Of a stretch of DNA of 64,000 nt, positions 43,413 through 52,484 are shown piece after piece. Each line of letters opens with the position of its first letter. The stretch's first letter is position 1. Under the pieces are notes generated by a model. That model was given only the letters and a program-made list of their open reading frames with translations. It was not told the origin of the DNA and did no database searches. The stretch is from an uncultured Pontibacter sp. (GTDB lineage Bacteria > Bacteroidota > Bacteroidia > Cytophagales > Hymenobacteraceae). The stretch covers positions 558,001 to 622,000 of the forward strand of contig NZ_CANMNI010000001.1 in the NCBI RefSeq assembly GCF_947499215.1. Reading direction: 5' to 3'. The translations under genes and the position numbers were made by a program.

Positions 43413-44621
43413 ATGAAACAGGCAGCTGGCATAGCAGAAGAAAACACGCAAGGCTATACCTTGGAGCAGGTGCTGTCGGCGGCACTAAGCCAGCAGCAGG
43501 CCATTGCCGTCTGGCGACTGCCTTTGCAAACAGAAGTGCAGGCCTGCATCGCCTTTGCGCCGCAAACAACCGCCGCTATACCTGAGCTGGAGCCCAGCCC
43601 GGCAGGTTTTCTGTTCTGCCCCTTTGTGACGGACGGTGCTGAAAGCAATATTTTCCTCAAAGCAGACATCAGCTACAATTCGTTTACCCGGCAGCTCAGC
43701 ACTGCCCCCGATGCGCCTACGGAAAAAGTGAGCCTTTTTATAGAAGCGATAGCGCAGGTGGAAAACGGGAAACCTGCGGCATGGTCTACACCTGCTAACC
43801 CAGCCCGCCATACAGACCGCAACGAAGAAACCTTTATAGCAGCTGTAAGTCTGGCTGTGGATGTGATCCGGGCGGAAGCGATGGAAAAGGTGGTGCTCTC
43901 GCGGATCAACACCTCGCCCCTCCCCGATGCATTCAGTCTGCACAAGGCCTTTGAGAAAATGCAATCGTCCTATCCCAATGCTTTTGTGTCGCTGGTGGCT
44001 ATACCCGGCGTGGGTACTTGGCTAGGCGCCTCGCCAGAGATACTGGTGAGCGTGGACCAGCAGCAGGTGTTCAAAACCGTGGCGCTGGCAGGCACGCAGC
44101 CCGCCTGCGAAGACGGCTCCACGGCCAACGCGATCTGGCGACAGAAAGAGATCGAGGAGCAGGGTATGGTAGAACGCTATGTGCTGAGTTGTTTCAAAAA
44201 GCTGCGTTTGCGCGAGTACTCCGAAGTGGGTCCGCGCACCGTGATCGCCGGCAACCTGATGCACCTGCGCACCGATTTTAAAGTAGATCTGAAGGAGGTA
44301 GACTTCCCGACTTTAGGCACCGACATGCTGCGCCTCTTACACCCCACCTCTGCCGTCTGCGGACTGCCCAAAGAACCGGCGCTACGGTTTATACTCGATC
44401 ACGAAGGCTACGACCGCAGCTACTACAGCGGATTTTTAGGCCCTGTGAACAGCATAGCCGGCACGCACCTTTTCGTGAATCTGCGCTGTATGCAGCTGTT
44501 AGAGCACGAAGCCGTACTATACGCGGGAGCCGGCATCACCGGCGAGTCCTCCCCCGAAAAAGAATGGCAGGAAACACAGCATAAACTTCAAACGATGGGC
44601 AAAATCCTGTCTGATTTTTAA
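43413..44621 (+). CDS. menF: Isochorismate synthase
   Basis: Chorismate-binding enzyme of 402 aa that converts chorismate to isochorismate, the first step of menaquinone biosynthesis. Visible family blocks: AEAMEKVVLSRINTSPL, VGTWLGASPEILVSV, TVALAGTQPA, GMVERYVLSCFKKLRL, HPTSAVCGLPKEPALRFI and YSGFLGPVN, with GAGITGESSPEKEWQET at the Mg-binding end. Placed between a hotdog thioesterase and menD, so MenF/EntC-type rather than anthranilate or PABA synthase. Start 3 bp after the upstream stop. Confidence 0.94.
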   Translation: MKQAAGIAEENTQGYTLEQVLSAALSQQQAIAVWRLPLQTEVQACIAFAPQTTAAIPELEPSPAGFLFCPFVTDGAESNIFLKADISYNSFTRQLSTAPDAPTEKVSLFIEAIAQVENGKPAAWSTPANPARHTDRNEETFIAAVSLAVDVIRAEAMEKVVLSRINTSPLPDAFSLHKAFEKMQSSYPNAFVSLVAIPGVGTWLGASPEILVSVDQQQVFKTVALAGTQPACEDGSTANAIWRQKEIEEQGMVERYVLSCFKKLRLREYSEVGPRTVIAGNLMHLRTDFKVDLKEVDFPTLGTDMLRLLHPTSAVCGLPKEPALRFILDHEGYDRSYYSGFLGPVNSIAGTHLFVNLRCMQLLEHEAVLYAGAGITGESSPEKEWQETQHKLQTMGKILSDF

Positions 44622-44639
44622 TTCACTCATTCACTCATT

Positions 44640-46337
44640 ATGGTACTTCAGCCCGTTGTCAATATAGCCGAGATATGTGCCCGCAAAGGGGTGGTAAATG
44701 TGGTGTTGTCGCCGGGGTCGCGTTGTGCGCCATTGACCATTGCCTTTGCCCGCCACCCGAAGCTGACAGTGCGCACGGTGAGTGATGAACGGGCGGCGGC
44801 TTTCATTGCCCTCGGTATGGCCCAGACGACAGGCAGGCCGACGGTACTGGTTTGCACTTCGGGCACGGCGGCGCTCAATTATGCGCCAGCTGTGGCAGAA
44901 GCCTACTTCCTGCAAGTGCCCTTGCTAGTGCTCACTGCCGATCGTCCGCCTGAGTGGATCGACCAACTCGACGGGCAGACCATTCGGCAGCAGCAGGTAT
45001 ACGGACAGCACATCAAACGCAGCTTCGACTTCCCGGTGGCCCTCGAGCACCCGGATGCTGTGTGGCACACGGAGCGTATGGTGTCTGAGGCCTTGAACGA
45101 AGCGGTAGCTTTTCCGCCCGGGCCGGTGCATATCAACGTGCCACTGCGTGAGCCTTTCTATCCAGCCGATGGAGAAGCTTTGCAGTATGACGAGCAGGTG
45201 AAAGTGATCGAAGAAGACCACAATCCCTACGAACTCAGCCAAATGCAGGCACTTAAGTTTGAGCAGGAAATGCTCTACTACAAGCGTGTACTGATTGTGG
45301 CCGGTCAGGAAAATCATGACCCAAAGCTACTGCAATCCCTCCAGACGTTCATAAGTTCGACAGGCGCCGTGGCAGTGGGTGACATCATCAGCAACACACA
45401 GCAACTCCCCGGCGTAGTGCGCCATCACGACGCCATACTGGCCTGCCCTGATCCGGAGAAGATGCAGGCCTTGCAACCAGATCTGCTGATCACCTTTGGC
45501 AAATCAATTATCTCCAAAAGCCTGAAGCTATACCTGCGCCAGTACAAGCCCAAGGCGCACTGGCACATACAACCAGCCGGACAGGTAGCAGATACGTTTC
45601 AGTCGCTTACCCGCATCATCCGCTGCACGCCCGGCAGCTTCTTTCGCAGCATGGCCGGCTGCACCCGCGAAGACTCTGGCTACATCAAAGCTTGGGCTAG
45701 TATAGAAATTAAGGCGGGTAATTTTTTAAAGGAGTTTAGCACAGTTGCACCCTACAGCGAACTGACTGCTATTAGCCGTGTTCTGAAGACTCTGCCTAAA
45801 CAGAGCAACCTGCACCTCGCCAATAGCATGGCCGTACGCTATGCGAATATATTGGCTTTGCAGCCGCAGCAGGACGTGCAGGTATACGCCAACCGCGGTA
45901 CCAGCGGCATCGACGGCAGCACCAGTACAACCGTGGGTTGCGCTCTGAGCAGCAAGCGCATCACCACCCTGCTCACCGGCGACATGGCCTTCTTTTACGA
46001 TCGCAACGGACTTTGGCACAACTATCTGTCGGCCAACCTGCGCATTGTTATCATAAACAACCACGCTGGCGGCATTTTCAGACTGATTGAAGGCCCGAAG
46101 CGACAGCCGGAGTTAGAGGAGTATTTTGAAACCCGTCAACAGCTGGACGCACGTAACACGGCACTTGACTTTGGGCTAAACTACACCGCCTGTCAGTCAT
46201 TGGAAGAACTGGAGCAAATCCTACCCGCCTTTTTCGCCCCTGATGCCGGGGCAGGTATATTGGAGATCTTCACCAATAGCAAGTCAAATGCTGCCGAGTT
46301 TGCGGCTTATAAACAGGCGCTGCTGAAGGCTTTGTAA
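44640..46337 (+). CDS. menD: SEPHCHC synthase (MenD)
   Basis: ThDP-dependent 2-succinyl-5-enolpyruvyl-6-hydroxy-3-cyclohexene-1-carboxylate synthase, 565 aa. N-terminal PYR domain: VLSPGSRCAPLTIAFARHP, SDERAAAFIALGMAQTTGRP (with the catalytic Glu), CTSGTAALNYAPAVAEAY and LTADRPPEWIDQLDGQTI. C-terminal PP domain: NRGTSGIDGSTSTTVG and GDMAFFYDRNGLW, the Mg-ThDP binding stretch. 18 bp after menF, clear operon. Confidence 0.95.
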   Translation: MVLQPVVNIAEICARKGVVNVVLSPGSRCAPLTIAFARHPKLTVRTVSDERAAAFIALGMAQTTGRPTVLVCTSGTAALNYAPAVAEAYFLQVPLLVLTADRPPEWIDQLDGQTIRQQQVYGQHIKRSFDFPVALEHPDAVWHTERMVSEALNEAVAFPPGPVHINVPLREPFYPADGEALQYDEQVKVIEEDHNPYELSQMQALKFEQEMLYYKRVLIVAGQENHDPKLLQSLQTFISSTGAVAVGDIISNTQQLPGVVRHHDAILACPDPEKMQALQPDLLITFGKSIISKSLKLYLRQYKPKAHWHIQPAGQVADTFQSLTRIIRCTPGSFFRSMAGCTREDSGYIKAWASIEIKAGNFLKEFSTVAPYSELTAISRVLKTLPKQSNLHLANSMAVRYANILALQPQQDVQVYANRGTSGIDGSTSTTVGCALSSKRITTLLTGDMAFFYDRNGLWHNYLSANLRIVIINNHAGGIFRLIEGPKRQPELEEYFETRQQLDARNTALDFGLNYTACQSLEELEQILPAFFAPDAGAGILEIFTNSKSNAAEFAAYKQALLKAL

Positions 46338-46514
46338 GGTATAAGAATAGAAAAAATACGCATCCGCGTGCTCCTTTTGAGGACAACACCCTTTATTTCT
46401 ATACAACTTGTCTTTGTACCGCTTGTATGAAATCCGGTTTATGATTGTCCATTTAGCTGTATAATTCGTTTAAACAATTGTATACCAATTTCTTAAACCT
46501 AAAATCTTACAGCC

Positions 46515-46970
46515 ATGAACTTAACGCAAGACATGCACCGGATCGAGCACTGGGCTGATGCACACCATCCGGTTTGGGTAGATTTTGTGCGCATGGCACT
46601 CGGTATCTTTTTATTCGTAAAAGGTGTCATGTTTATTCAGGATACGGAGGCACTGCAAAGCATCATGCGCAACAGCCAGTTTCAATGGGTATCACTCGGA
46701 ATAGCACACTATGTGGCTTTCGTTCATCTGGTAGGTGGCTTATTGATCGCGATGGGCCTGATCACGAGAGTAGCTATTCTTTTTCAACTCCCCATTCTGT
46801 TGGGCGCTGTGTTATTCATTAATCCGCAGCGGGGCTTCTACTCTGAGAACACGGAACTTTGGTCTTCCATCATTGTCCTGCTTTTACTCGTCTTCTTTTT
46901 GGTATGGGGCTCAGGCAGACTGTCAATTGACCACCTCATCCGCAAACCTCAGAAAGACTGGCTCTACTAA
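46515..46970 (+). CDS. DoxX family membrane protein
   Basis: 151-aa inner-membrane protein with four predicted TM segments. DoxX-type features: VDFVRMALGIFLFVKGVMFI, a loop, AFVHLVGGLLIAMGLITRVA, LPILLGAVLFINPQRG, IIVLLLLVFFLVWGSGRLSI. DoxX proteins are thought to relate to quinone or thiosulfate redox chemistry, which fits placement between menD and menE, but the link is only positional. Its spacing from menD (177 bp) suggests its own promoter. Confidence 0.85.
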   Translation: MNLTQDMHRIEHWADAHHPVWVDFVRMALGIFLFVKGVMFIQDTEALQSIMRNSQFQWVSLGIAHYVAFVHLVGGLLIAMGLITRVAILFQLPILLGAVLFINPQRGFYSENTELWSSIIVLLLLVFFLVWGSGRLSIDHLIRKPQKDWLY

Positions 46971-47220
46971 CTTATTCATTTATTTTACATGGCGCAGCAG
47001 CTGTCTAGTAAGTTGCTGCTATGCCCCTCTTTATCTGTTAAGGCACATTTCGCAACAAATAATCAGATTTTAAATTAACGTGTTATAACGTTTAAATAGT
47101 AGTTTTGTGCGTATACACGAAGCGCAAGTTCCGAAGGCGGAGCGCACCCAAATAAACTATTGAAAAATGCTGTGGCAGGCAGTCCAAAGCCTCCTGTCAC
47201 ACAACACTGATATTTACATG

Positions 47221-48330
47221 ACGCAACGGTTCCTGACCCTGAACGGGAAGAAATTCTATTATGACGAAATAGCCGCCTATTCTTTCCGGAACAGCATTCC
47301 GCTGAACGGCTACGAAGCCAAGACCCTCGAATTTTGCCGCGACTGGCTAACCGGGGTGCAGGAATTTCCGATACAGACATCCGGCTCCACGGGTACACCC
47401 AAACTGATCACGCTATCGCGCCGCCAAATGGAAATAAGCGCCCGCCGCACCGTGCAGTTATTGGGACTGCAGCCCAATGAGCGCATGCTGATATGCCTTA
47501 ACACAGAGTATATTGCCGGCATGATGATGCTAGTGCGCGGTCTGTTGACGGAGATGCAAATGACAGTGGTGGAGCCCGTTGGAAATCCCCTAGCCCTAGT
47601 GCCTGAAGGAGAACAGTATGATTTCTCCTCCTTTGTGCCGATGCAGTTACAGACCATCCTGCAGGAAAGCCCGCAGGCCGTAGAGCAGCTGAACCACATG
47701 AAGGCCATATTGGTAGGCGGAGCACCCGTCGGATTTTCACTTCAACGCGAACTGCAGCGACTGCAAGTGCCCACATACCATACCTATGGCATGACCGAAA
47801 CAGCCTCGCACATCGCCCTGCGCCTGCTCAACGGTCCCGATGCCGCCGAATATTATGAAACCATAGAGGGCGTTACAATCGGACAGGATAACCGGGGTTG
47901 CCTTACCATCAAAGCCGATATTACGGAAAACGAAACGCTGGTTACTAATGACATTGTGGAGATCCTCACACCTACCCGCTTCCGCTGGATAGGGCGCGCG
48001 GACAATACCATCAACACAGGGGGCGTGAAAGTGCAGACAGAGGTGGTAGAGGTCGCTGTATCAGAGGCGCTGGCCGAGCTGGAGCAGGCACCACGCTTCT
48101 TTGTGGCCTCCCAGCCAGATGAATTGCTAGGGGAGAAGGTGATTCTGGTACTGGAGGGCAAGCAACTGCCTGAGGAAGCCGAACAGCAGGTAATGGAGAA
48201 AATGCGCGGTCTTTTGCGCAAGTTTGAAATGCCAAAAGACATTTACTACAGCCCGGCTTTCTCTGAAACGGGAACCGGCAAAGTGTCCCGATTACGAACG
48301 ATGCAGAAACTCGGATTGGAGACAGATTAA
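47221..48330 (+). CDS. menE: o-succinylbenzoate-CoA ligase (AMP-binding enzyme)
   Basis: ANL-superfamily acyl-CoA synthetase of about 369 aa from the ATG at 47221. Motifs: IQTSGSTGTPKLITLSRRQM (P-loop, residues ~58-77), HTYGMTETASHIALR (A5), VEILTPTRFRWIGRADNTIN (A7/A8 hinge) and the catalytic Lys near TGTGKVSRLRTM. Short length and position near menFD indicate MenE, which activates o-succinylbenzoate to its CoA ester for MenB. The frame is open to 47167. TAGTTTTG at 47100-47107 could be a -7 element. menC is absent from the window. Confidence 0.88.
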   Translation, partial: TQRFLTLNGKKFYYDEIAAYSFRNSIPLNGYEAKTLEFCRDWLTGVQEFPIQTSGSTGTPKLITLSRRQMEISARRTVQLLGLQPNERMLICLNTEYIAGMMMLVRGLLTEMQMTVVEPVGNPLALVPEGEQYDFSSFVPMQLQTILQESPQAVEQLNHMKAILVGGAPVGFSLQRELQRLQVPTYHTYGMTETASHIALRLLNGPDAAEYYETIEGVTIGQDNRGCLTIKADITENETLVTNDIVEILTPTRFRWIGRADNTINTGGVKVQTEVVEVAVSEALAELEQAPRFFVASQPDELLGEKVILVLEGKQLPEEAEQQVMEKMRGLLRKFEMPKDIYYSPAFSETGTGKVSRLRTMQKLGLETD

Positions 48331-48378
48331 AACAGGTATAGCAAGATCGCGTAGTAGGGTAAAACAAACCACTTTACT

Positions 48379-49248
48379 ATGCGATTCATATATTCCCTTT
48401 CACTTCTTATATTGACCGCTCTGGCACTGCAAGGCTGCAGTGGCGGACTATTTACTTCCAGAGCCCCTGTGACCCTCACCGAAGCGTGGGCCACTGACAA
48501 TACCCTGCGTACCCCGGAGTCTGTGGTATACGACCGTGAGCGCAACGTGCTCTACGTCTCTAACATCAACCAAAGTAGCAAAGATCGTAAAGATGGCGAT
48601 GGCTTTATCTCGCGCCTCAGCCCTAATGGCGATATTGAACAATTGTACTGGGTTTCAGGCCTGAATGATCCCAAAGGGATGGCCCTGCAAAACAACATAC
48701 TCTATGTGGCCGATATGGATGAGATTATTGCCATTGCCACCCAAACTGGCGCCGTACTTGCACGCCACAAAGCAGACAAGTCCCAAATGCTCAATGACGT
48801 GACCGTTGACAATGCCGGCAATGTATATGTGTCTGATTCACGACAGGGCGCTATTTACCTTTTCAGAAACGGCCGGGTCACTCACTGGCTCGACACGAAG
48901 CGCGAACGTCCCAACGGTCTGCTCTATGACAACAACCGCATAATCGTGGCATCCTTCAACTCAGGTGCTGTGCGATTTTTGGATACTGAGCGAAAAGAAT
49001 TCACGGACTGGACAGACAAGATTCCATCGGCAGACGGTATAGCGAGGGTAGGTGCGGATGGTTACATGGTAAGTAACTGGAACGGCGAGATTTACTATGT
49101 GAACAATGCCGGCAAAAATTGGAAAGTGCTTGACACCAAAAGCCAAAAGATCAACACGGCTGATATTTTTTATGATGAGCAGAACCAACTGCTGTACGTT
49201 CCCACCTTCTATGACAACCGCGTGATAGCTTATCGGGTGGCATTCTAA
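48379..49248 (+). CDS. SMP-30/NHL-like beta-propeller lipoprotein
   Basis: 289-aa lipoprotein: signal MRFIYSLSLLILTALALQGC with lipobox Cys20. The mature part is a six-bladed beta-propeller of the SMP-30/gluconolactonase type: PESVVYDRERNVLYVSNINQ, DPKGMALQNNILYVADMDE, LNDVTVDNAGNVYVSDSRQG, RPNGLLYDNNRIIVASFN and ADIFYDEQNQLLYVPTFYD. A lactonase activity is possible but the acidic/Asn metal ligands cannot be matched with certainty. Begins 48 bp after menE on the same strand. Confidence 0.85.
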   Translation: MRFIYSLSLLILTALALQGCSGGLFTSRAPVTLTEAWATDNTLRTPESVVYDRERNVLYVSNINQSSKDRKDGDGFISRLSPNGDIEQLYWVSGLNDPKGMALQNNILYVADMDEIIAIATQTGAVLARHKADKSQMLNDVTVDNAGNVYVSDSRQGAIYLFRNGRVTHWLDTKRERPNGLLYDNNRIIVASFNSGAVRFLDTERKEFTDWTDKIPSADGIARVGADGYMVSNWNGEIYYVNNAGKNWKVLDTKSQKINTADIFYDEQNQLLYVPTFYDNRVIAYRVAF

Positions 49249-49345
49249 AAATTGCACTGATTTTTTAGAATTATTTTACGTCTTATAAAATTTGGCCCAG
49301 ATTATGTATATATCCCAGTATACGTAACTGTACTGGAGATAAATT

Positions 49346-49744
49346 ATGAAGATGAAACAAACGTACTTACTGGCCGGTGCAATGCTGCTGGCTGGTTTTA
49401 GCGCCACGGCACAGGAAAGTTCAACCCAGCTCCCTGTAGAACAAGAACAACTTGATTCAACTAAATCCGACACGCTCGCCCGTATGGAAACCCTGTCGGG
49501 CATATTTCTGAACCCCACCAAAAAAGGCACTTTTGTGCTGGACTTTTCTCAGGAACTGAAGGAAGACGCCAAACTAGAAATAAAAAACAAGGCGGGTAAA
49601 ACTGTTTACCAGAAACCAGTGAGCATTGCCAAAAACCAAAAGGCTTGGAAATTCGACTTGGGTAAACTTCGCCCGGATGTTTATTTGGTGGAAGTAAAGA
49701 CCTCAGACACGACTTACTGGACTAAGTTCAAGATCGGGAAGTAA
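49346..49744 (+). CDS. Small secreted protein with T9SS-type C-terminal-like domain
   Basis: 132-aa secreted protein, signal MKMKQTYLLAGAMLLAGFSA (cleavage near TAQ). After a polar linker, residues ~52-132 form a beta sandwich, with IFLNPTKKGTFVLDFSQEL, KLEIKNKAGKTVYQKPVS, WKFDLGKLRPDVYLVEVKTS and a final TKFKIGK, closely resembling type IX secretion C-terminal sorting domains (Por_Secre_tail). Here the domain makes up almost the whole protein, with no cargo domain. Role unknown. Confidence 0.72.
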   Translation: MKMKQTYLLAGAMLLAGFSATAQESSTQLPVEQEQLDSTKSDTLARMETLSGIFLNPTKKGTFVLDFSQELKEDAKLEIKNKAGKTVYQKPVSIAKNQKAWKFDLGKLRPDVYLVEVKTSDTTYWTKFKIGK

Positions 49745-49767
49745 GTTTACAAAAAGATCTATACCTC

Positions 49768-49814
49768 AAAAAGAGCGGGCCCTTGCAGATATTTTGCAAG
49801 GGCCCGCTCTTTTT
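49768..49814. terminator. Bidirectional terminator
   Basis: AAAAAGAGCGGGCCCTTGCA (49768-49787) is exactly complementary to 49795-49814: 20-bp perfect stem with A/T flanks, between the T9SS-like gene and convergent hutG. Confidence 0.92.
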
Positions 49815-49829
49815 GTATTTACCTAAACC

Positions 49830-50804
49830 CTATACCTGACTCCATTGCTGCACCACATGATATAGCAGCGAAGCGGCGAGTTTGGCAGTGCGGCTATCTA
49901 CATCCAGTGCCGGATTAAGTTCTACTACATCCAAGGTGAGTAGTTTGCCACTGCTGATGATTTCCTGCAGCAGAATCAGTGCAATCTCTGGGTGTATACC
50001 CAAAGCAGCCGGGGCACTCACGCCCGGCGCATAGGCCGCCGCAAAAACATCCAAATCGATGCTCACATACAGCACATCCACAAGCGCCATGAACTGCTGC
50101 AACTTCTCGCGCAATGCTTCATAATTATATACCTGCATGGCGGGAGCGAGCACATAATCACCCCCATATTCCTTTGCGGTGTTAAAGAGCTTTTGCGTGT
50201 TGCCGTACTGCTGTATACCTAGGCACAAGTAATTGAACTCCCGGTTGTCTTCTATCAAATCGTCGGCGATTTGCAGAAAAGGCGTGCCGGAACTGGGTTG
50301 TTTCTCGTAGCTGCGGAGGTCGAAGTGGGCGTCGAAATTAATGATACCCAACTGCTTATCAGCAGGCAGCGCTTGCTTTACGCCCAAAAAGTGACCATAA
50401 GCTGTTTCGTGTCCGCCGCCGAGGATGATGGTTTTATAGGTGTTGGTCAGCAAGGCATGTACCTTTTTCCCGAGCTGCTTCTGCGCCTCTTCTAGGTTTT
50501 GGTTAGTGCAGTACACATCGCCGGCGTCGAACAAAGCGGTGTCATCCTCCAAGTGCCATGCAAACGAAGCCATGGCCTGTCGTAAGGCTGCCGGCCCTTG
50601 CACGGCTCCTTCCCTCCCCTGATTCCGCCGTACGCCTTCGTCGCAGCAGAAACCCAGAAATGCAATGGCTTGGTCCGCATTAGCAGGTTCGGCTCCCTCA
50701 CTTAGGTTGAGGAGTTTTATACCTTGATGCCAACGCTTGCCTTCTTCACCATCTGTAGCGTCTACTCTGCCTTTCCAAGTGCCGGGTTCTGTGGGTTTGT
50801 ACAT
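49830..50804 (-). CDS. hutG: Formimidoylglutamase (arginase/ureohydrolase family)
   Basis: Mn-dependent ureohydrolase of 324 aa. Metal-binding motifs GGGHE (about residue 128), NFDAHFDLR and SIDLDVFAAAYAPGVSAP are all intact. The adjacent hutI and hutU genes on the same strand identify the substrate as N-formimidoyl-L-glutamate, giving glutamate and formamide, the last step of the histidine-utilisation pathway. Arginase or agmatinase would be alternatives from sequence alone. 113 bp downstream of hutI; ends at the strong shared terminator. Confidence 0.88.
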   Translation of the reverse strand: MYKPTEPGTWKGRVDATDGEEGKRWHQGIKLLNLSEGAEPANADQAIAFLGFCCDEGVRRNQGREGAVQGPAALRQAMASFAWHLEDDTALFDAGDVYCTNQNLEEAQKQLGKKVHALLTNTYKTIILGGGHETAYGHFLGVKQALPADKQLGIINFDAHFDLRSYEKQPSSGTPFLQIADDLIEDNREFNYLCLGIQQYGNTQKLFNTAKEYGGDYVLAPAMQVYNYEALREKLQQFMALVDVLYVSIDLDVFAAAYAPGVSAPAALGIHPEIALILLQEIISSGKLLTLDVVELNPALDVDSRTAKLAASLLYHVVQQWSQV

Positions 50805-50917
50805 GGGGGTTGAATGGTTGATGGTTGAGTTGTAAAATAGTTTATCTGGGAATGATTGCCACTTCGCTGATTATCTCGAGGGACACATCGTGCGAGCGTT
50901 TTCGTTAGCGCTAAAAA

Positions 50918-52162
50918 CTATACCTCCTTACCCTGCTTCCATACCTTGCTTGGCTTCAGTTTGCCTTGCTGGTAAAGAATTTCCCTGTAATTATCAGTCC
51001 GGAAGGCTATCAGATCGGCCAGTTGGCCTTTTGCAATTGTTCCCCGATCAGACAGGTTGAGTGCTTTGGCTGCACGAATGGTTATACCTGCCAGTGTTTC
51101 GGCAGAGGTCAGTTTTTCGGCTGCTCCGAGCAAAGCAGCTTGCAGCAATAGATCACCCATTGGCGCAGAGCCCGGATTCCAGTCGGTTGCGATGGCGAGA
51201 CAGAGGCCTCCGTCAAGCATTTTCCGAGCCGGGGCATAGTGCATTCCCAAACCTAGCGAGGCACCAGGCAAAACCACGGCGACCACACCTGCGTTTCGCA
51301 TCAATTCTATTTCTTCGTCACCGCTAGCCTCTAAGTGATCGGCACTCACGGCCCCAATTTCTGCCGCAATGCGACTGCCGCCTGTGCTAAACTGATCAGC
51401 ATGGACTGTAATATCAAAGCCCATCTCTTTGGCGGCCGATAGGTACTCCAGCGAGTTTTCTTCGTTAAAGGCCGTATCTTCAATAAAAATATCCACCCGA
51501 TTGGCCAGTCCCTGCTCCTTTATCTGTGGCAACAGCTGTGTTACCACTTCCTGCAGGTATAGCCGCGAGTCAGTGTGCTCCGGTGGACGCATGTGAGCAG
51601 CCAGACAGGTAGGTATAAGCTCCAACGCATGGTGTTTGTTTACGAGCTTAATTGCCTCCAGCATTTTCAGTTCCTCTTCGGTGGTCAGGCCATAGCCACT
51701 TTTTACTTCGCAGGTGGTCACGCCTTCTGCCAAATGGCGGTCACAGCGCTTCTTGAGAAGATCCACTAACTCTACCATACTGGCTTCGCGGGTTTTGCGC
51801 ACGCTGTCTAGTATACCTCCCCCGTTGCGGGCAATCTCCAGATATGATTTCCCGGCAACCCGCATGGCGTAGTCGTTAGCACGAGAACCGGCGAAGCAGA
51901 TGTGAGTGTGGGCATCTATCAGGCCGGGCAAAAGCACCATGGGCTCTTCTATTTTCTGCAAGGGATAGCCCTCTTCCTGCGTGATTTTCAGCAGTTTGTC
52001 GTACTGCTCTACCAATATAATGTGGCCATCATGTACCAGTACGCCGGCATTTTCGATCAACTCAAGTTCTTCATCCTCAATCGGTCCAGCCTCCGGTAGT
52101 CCGTCCATCGTTACTAGCTGTTTAAAGGGGCCGATTAGGGTATGGTTGTTTTCCTGTTCCAT
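50918..52162 (-). CDS. hutI: Imidazolonepropionase
   Basis: Zn/Fe-dependent amidohydrolase of 414 aa that hydrolyses 4-imidazolone-5-propanoate to N-formimidoylglutamate (histidine degradation). Features: LLPGLIDAHTHICFAGSRAN with the HxH metal site, KSGYGLTTEEELKMLEA, LAAHMRPPE, HADQF with a further metal His, SADHLEA and the late ATDWNPGSAPM. The length matches the family. Lies between hutU and hutG on the same strand. Confidence 0.95.
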   Translation of the reverse strand: MEQENNHTLIGPFKQLVTMDGLPEAGPIEDEELELIENAGVLVHDGHIILVEQYDKLLKITQEEGYPLQKIEEPMVLLPGLIDAHTHICFAGSRANDYAMRVAGKSYLEIARNGGGILDSVRKTREASMVELVDLLKKRCDRHLAEGVTTCEVKSGYGLTTEEELKMLEAIKLVNKHHALELIPTCLAAHMRPPEHTDSRLYLQEVVTQLLPQIKEQGLANRVDIFIEDTAFNEENSLEYLSAAKEMGFDITVHADQFSTGGSRIAAEIGAVSADHLEASGDEEIELMRNAGVVAVVLPGASLGLGMHYAPARKMLDGGLCLAIATDWNPGSAPMGDLLLQAALLGAAEKLTSAETLAGITIRAAKALNLSDRGTIAKGQLADLIAFRTDNYREILYQQGKLKPSKVWKQGKEV

Positions 52163-52484
52163 AGTTTTAAAATGCAGCAGTTATACCTACTGGTTATACG
52201 TTTTCTTCCCCTTAGCACGCTGTTAGGTTCTTTTGAAATATCCAACAGAAGGTGAGACACAAACCTCCCCTTGTGGACATTGAGAACATGAGTCAGAAAC
52301 TTGCAAGAGTCGTTCACTGAGGGGTGTTAATATCTGCCAAATAACTTTAGCTACCTGCTATGCACCTCTATTGACCGTTGCTCGCAATCCTATAGTTCCC
52401 GCTTTAAGCTGACCTCAAGGGGATACTTCTTTTTTAGAAACTAACAGTCCTACCCAAAAAGCAGGATAGGGCTGTTAGATTAGT
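52163..52484. other. Spacer between hutU and hutI with repeat halves and a terminator
   Basis: 322 bp without a gene. It carries two inverted halves of the dispersed repeat, TCCCCTTGTGGA at 52266-52277 and CCTCAAGGGGA at 52413-52423, about 150 bp apart, and a weak terminator-like hairpin CTAACAG...CTGTTAG at about 52440-52479 after hutU. The repeat may have been inserted within what was a continuous hut operon. Confidence 0.55.
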
